Shown here: one piece after another, positions 63,235 through 64,000 of the stretch | Layout: each line of letters opens with the position of its first letter | Numbering within the stretch: the stretch's first letter is position 1 | NCBI RefSeq assembly: GCF_000715075.1 | Contig: NC_134085.1 | Coordinates: forward strand, 135,236,060-135,300,059 | Source of the DNA: Nicotiana tabacum | Taxonomy: Eukaryota; Streptophyta; Magnoliopsida; Solanales; Solanaceae | Direction: 5' to 3' | DNA length: 64,000 nucleotides | The notes under the pieces: model-generated | Database searches by the model: none | Told to the model about the DNA's origin: nothing | What the model saw: the letters and a program-made list of their open reading frames with translations, nothing else | Program-made: the position numbers and the translations under genes

Positions 63235-64000
63235 GATAATCCCCCCACTTTTCGGTTACTCACTATGATGTGACCGGAAAGTGGAAGATTTTATCCTTTT
63301 CATCCTTGCCTCTGCCTCATTAAAAATCTTGCCAGAAAAATCCAATAGGGACAAAAACCGGACGATGGAAAAAAGAGTGCAGAACTTAGAGATTCAAATG
63401 GTAACTCCACCACTTATATTCCTTACGTCAATAATCTGTTGGTTTACCCCTGTCTTGTTTCGGGGTTTGAAGACAAATCTTTGCCTTATGTTTGCAAAGT
63501 TTGATATATAAATTTCGGCTTTATTTTCTGCCTATTTTAATGTCTGGGTTTTTGTTTCACCCTTTAACTTTGCATAAAAAATGCTTCAATGCTTCGTGAC
63601 TTTTTTGAATAAGCACGAATTATAAAAGAGGGCCCTTTTATGAACGACACTTAATGAAGAAGACCTCTCAACTCATAATGGTGTAAACATAAGAAAGAAG
63701 AAATAGGAACACACATGTTTCTTTGAACAACTTTGAGGAAATTTTTTTATCATTCTATCTTTCGACTTATATAATAGTTTACATGTATTTAAGTATCATC
63801 TATAAGTCTTTCGTAACTGTTTTCTTTACAACAGATTTGTAAAAAATTCAAGGGTATATCTTGCAACCCATGATTAAATATTGCTTTTAATCTAAACATT
63901 CGTAAGATTTTGAAGTTTACATCCATGAGTGTATTCTTCATAGGTTTTTGAAACAGGCTTGTGTTTTTGGCTCGTAACTTTGCTCTTAACTTTCGATTTG
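63235..64000 (-). mobile_element. Start of internal region of Tat-like element F, cut by the window end
   Basis: The purine-rich tract (minus strand GAAAAGTGGGGGGATTATC) adjoins the LTR. The conserved non-coding block follows only about 80 bp later (63312-63382), where B and C have the antisense gene in between. No convincing gene in the remainder to 64000. So F either lacks the antisense gene at this place or carries a rearranged or second block; only the adjacent sequence can tell. Confidence 0.55.
63312..63382. other. Conserved non-coding block of Tat elements, copy in F
   Basis: CTGCCTCATTAAAAATCTTGC, AGAAAAATCCAATAGGGACAAAAA and AAAAAAGAGTGCAGAAC in order, matching blocks in A, B and C. 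Confidence 0.62.

Overview
This is a repeat-dominated plant nuclear window, almost certainly from Solanaceae and perhaps Nicotiana-like. The evidence is an RTE-type LINE with a (TTG)n tail, a SolS-like SINE, TS/RTE-like 3' tails, large-LTR Ty3/gypsy elements and TNT-related Ty1/copia elements. I see no host protein-coding gene, rRNA or tRNA that I can defend. Every recognisable coding stretch belongs to a transposable element, and nearly all are broken by stops or frameshifts.

Layout, left to right. 1-1931: 3' part of a large LTR ending GGGTCGTGACA. 1932-7740: Ty3/gypsy element A (minus strand), truncated at both ends. 7741-9426: intergenic. 9432-21615: element B, a full-length Tat-lineage gypsy element (minus strand) with a perfect ATATA target-site duplication (TSD); it contains a 516-bp hAT-like MITE and an unexplained insert of about 485 bp. 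22428-31601: copia element D (minus, TSD TAATT), with a 2666-bp gypsy solo LTR (TSD ATACG) inside its reverse transcriptase. 31602-32757: spacer with a SINE. 32758-39481: copia element E (plus, TSD ACGAT), same family as D. 39487-40892: intergenic. 40898-56245: element C, another Tat gypsy element (minus), whose antisense gene is split by a 4328-bp solo LTR (TSD CCACC). 56424 to about 60860: RTE-type LINE (minus). 60900-62337: AT-rich spacer with a TA microsatellite and duplicated LINE/SINE tails. 62338-64000: 3' LTR and start of another Tat-like element F, running out of the window.

In the Tat elements the sense strand (minus here) reads gag, protease, RT, native RNase H, a second archaeal-like RNase H and integrase. 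Between integrase and the 3' LTR lies a gene on the opposite strand (plus here), seen as decayed multi-exon remnants in both B and C. A roughly 70-bp non-coding block is shared by A, B, C and F.

The nesting gives a relative history. B predates its MITE, D predates the GGGTCGTGACA solo LTR, and C predates its 4.3-kb solo LTR. Element boundaries rest on terminal TG..CA motifs plus TSDs read directly from the sequence. Lineage names rest on recognised domains and could not be checked against a database here.
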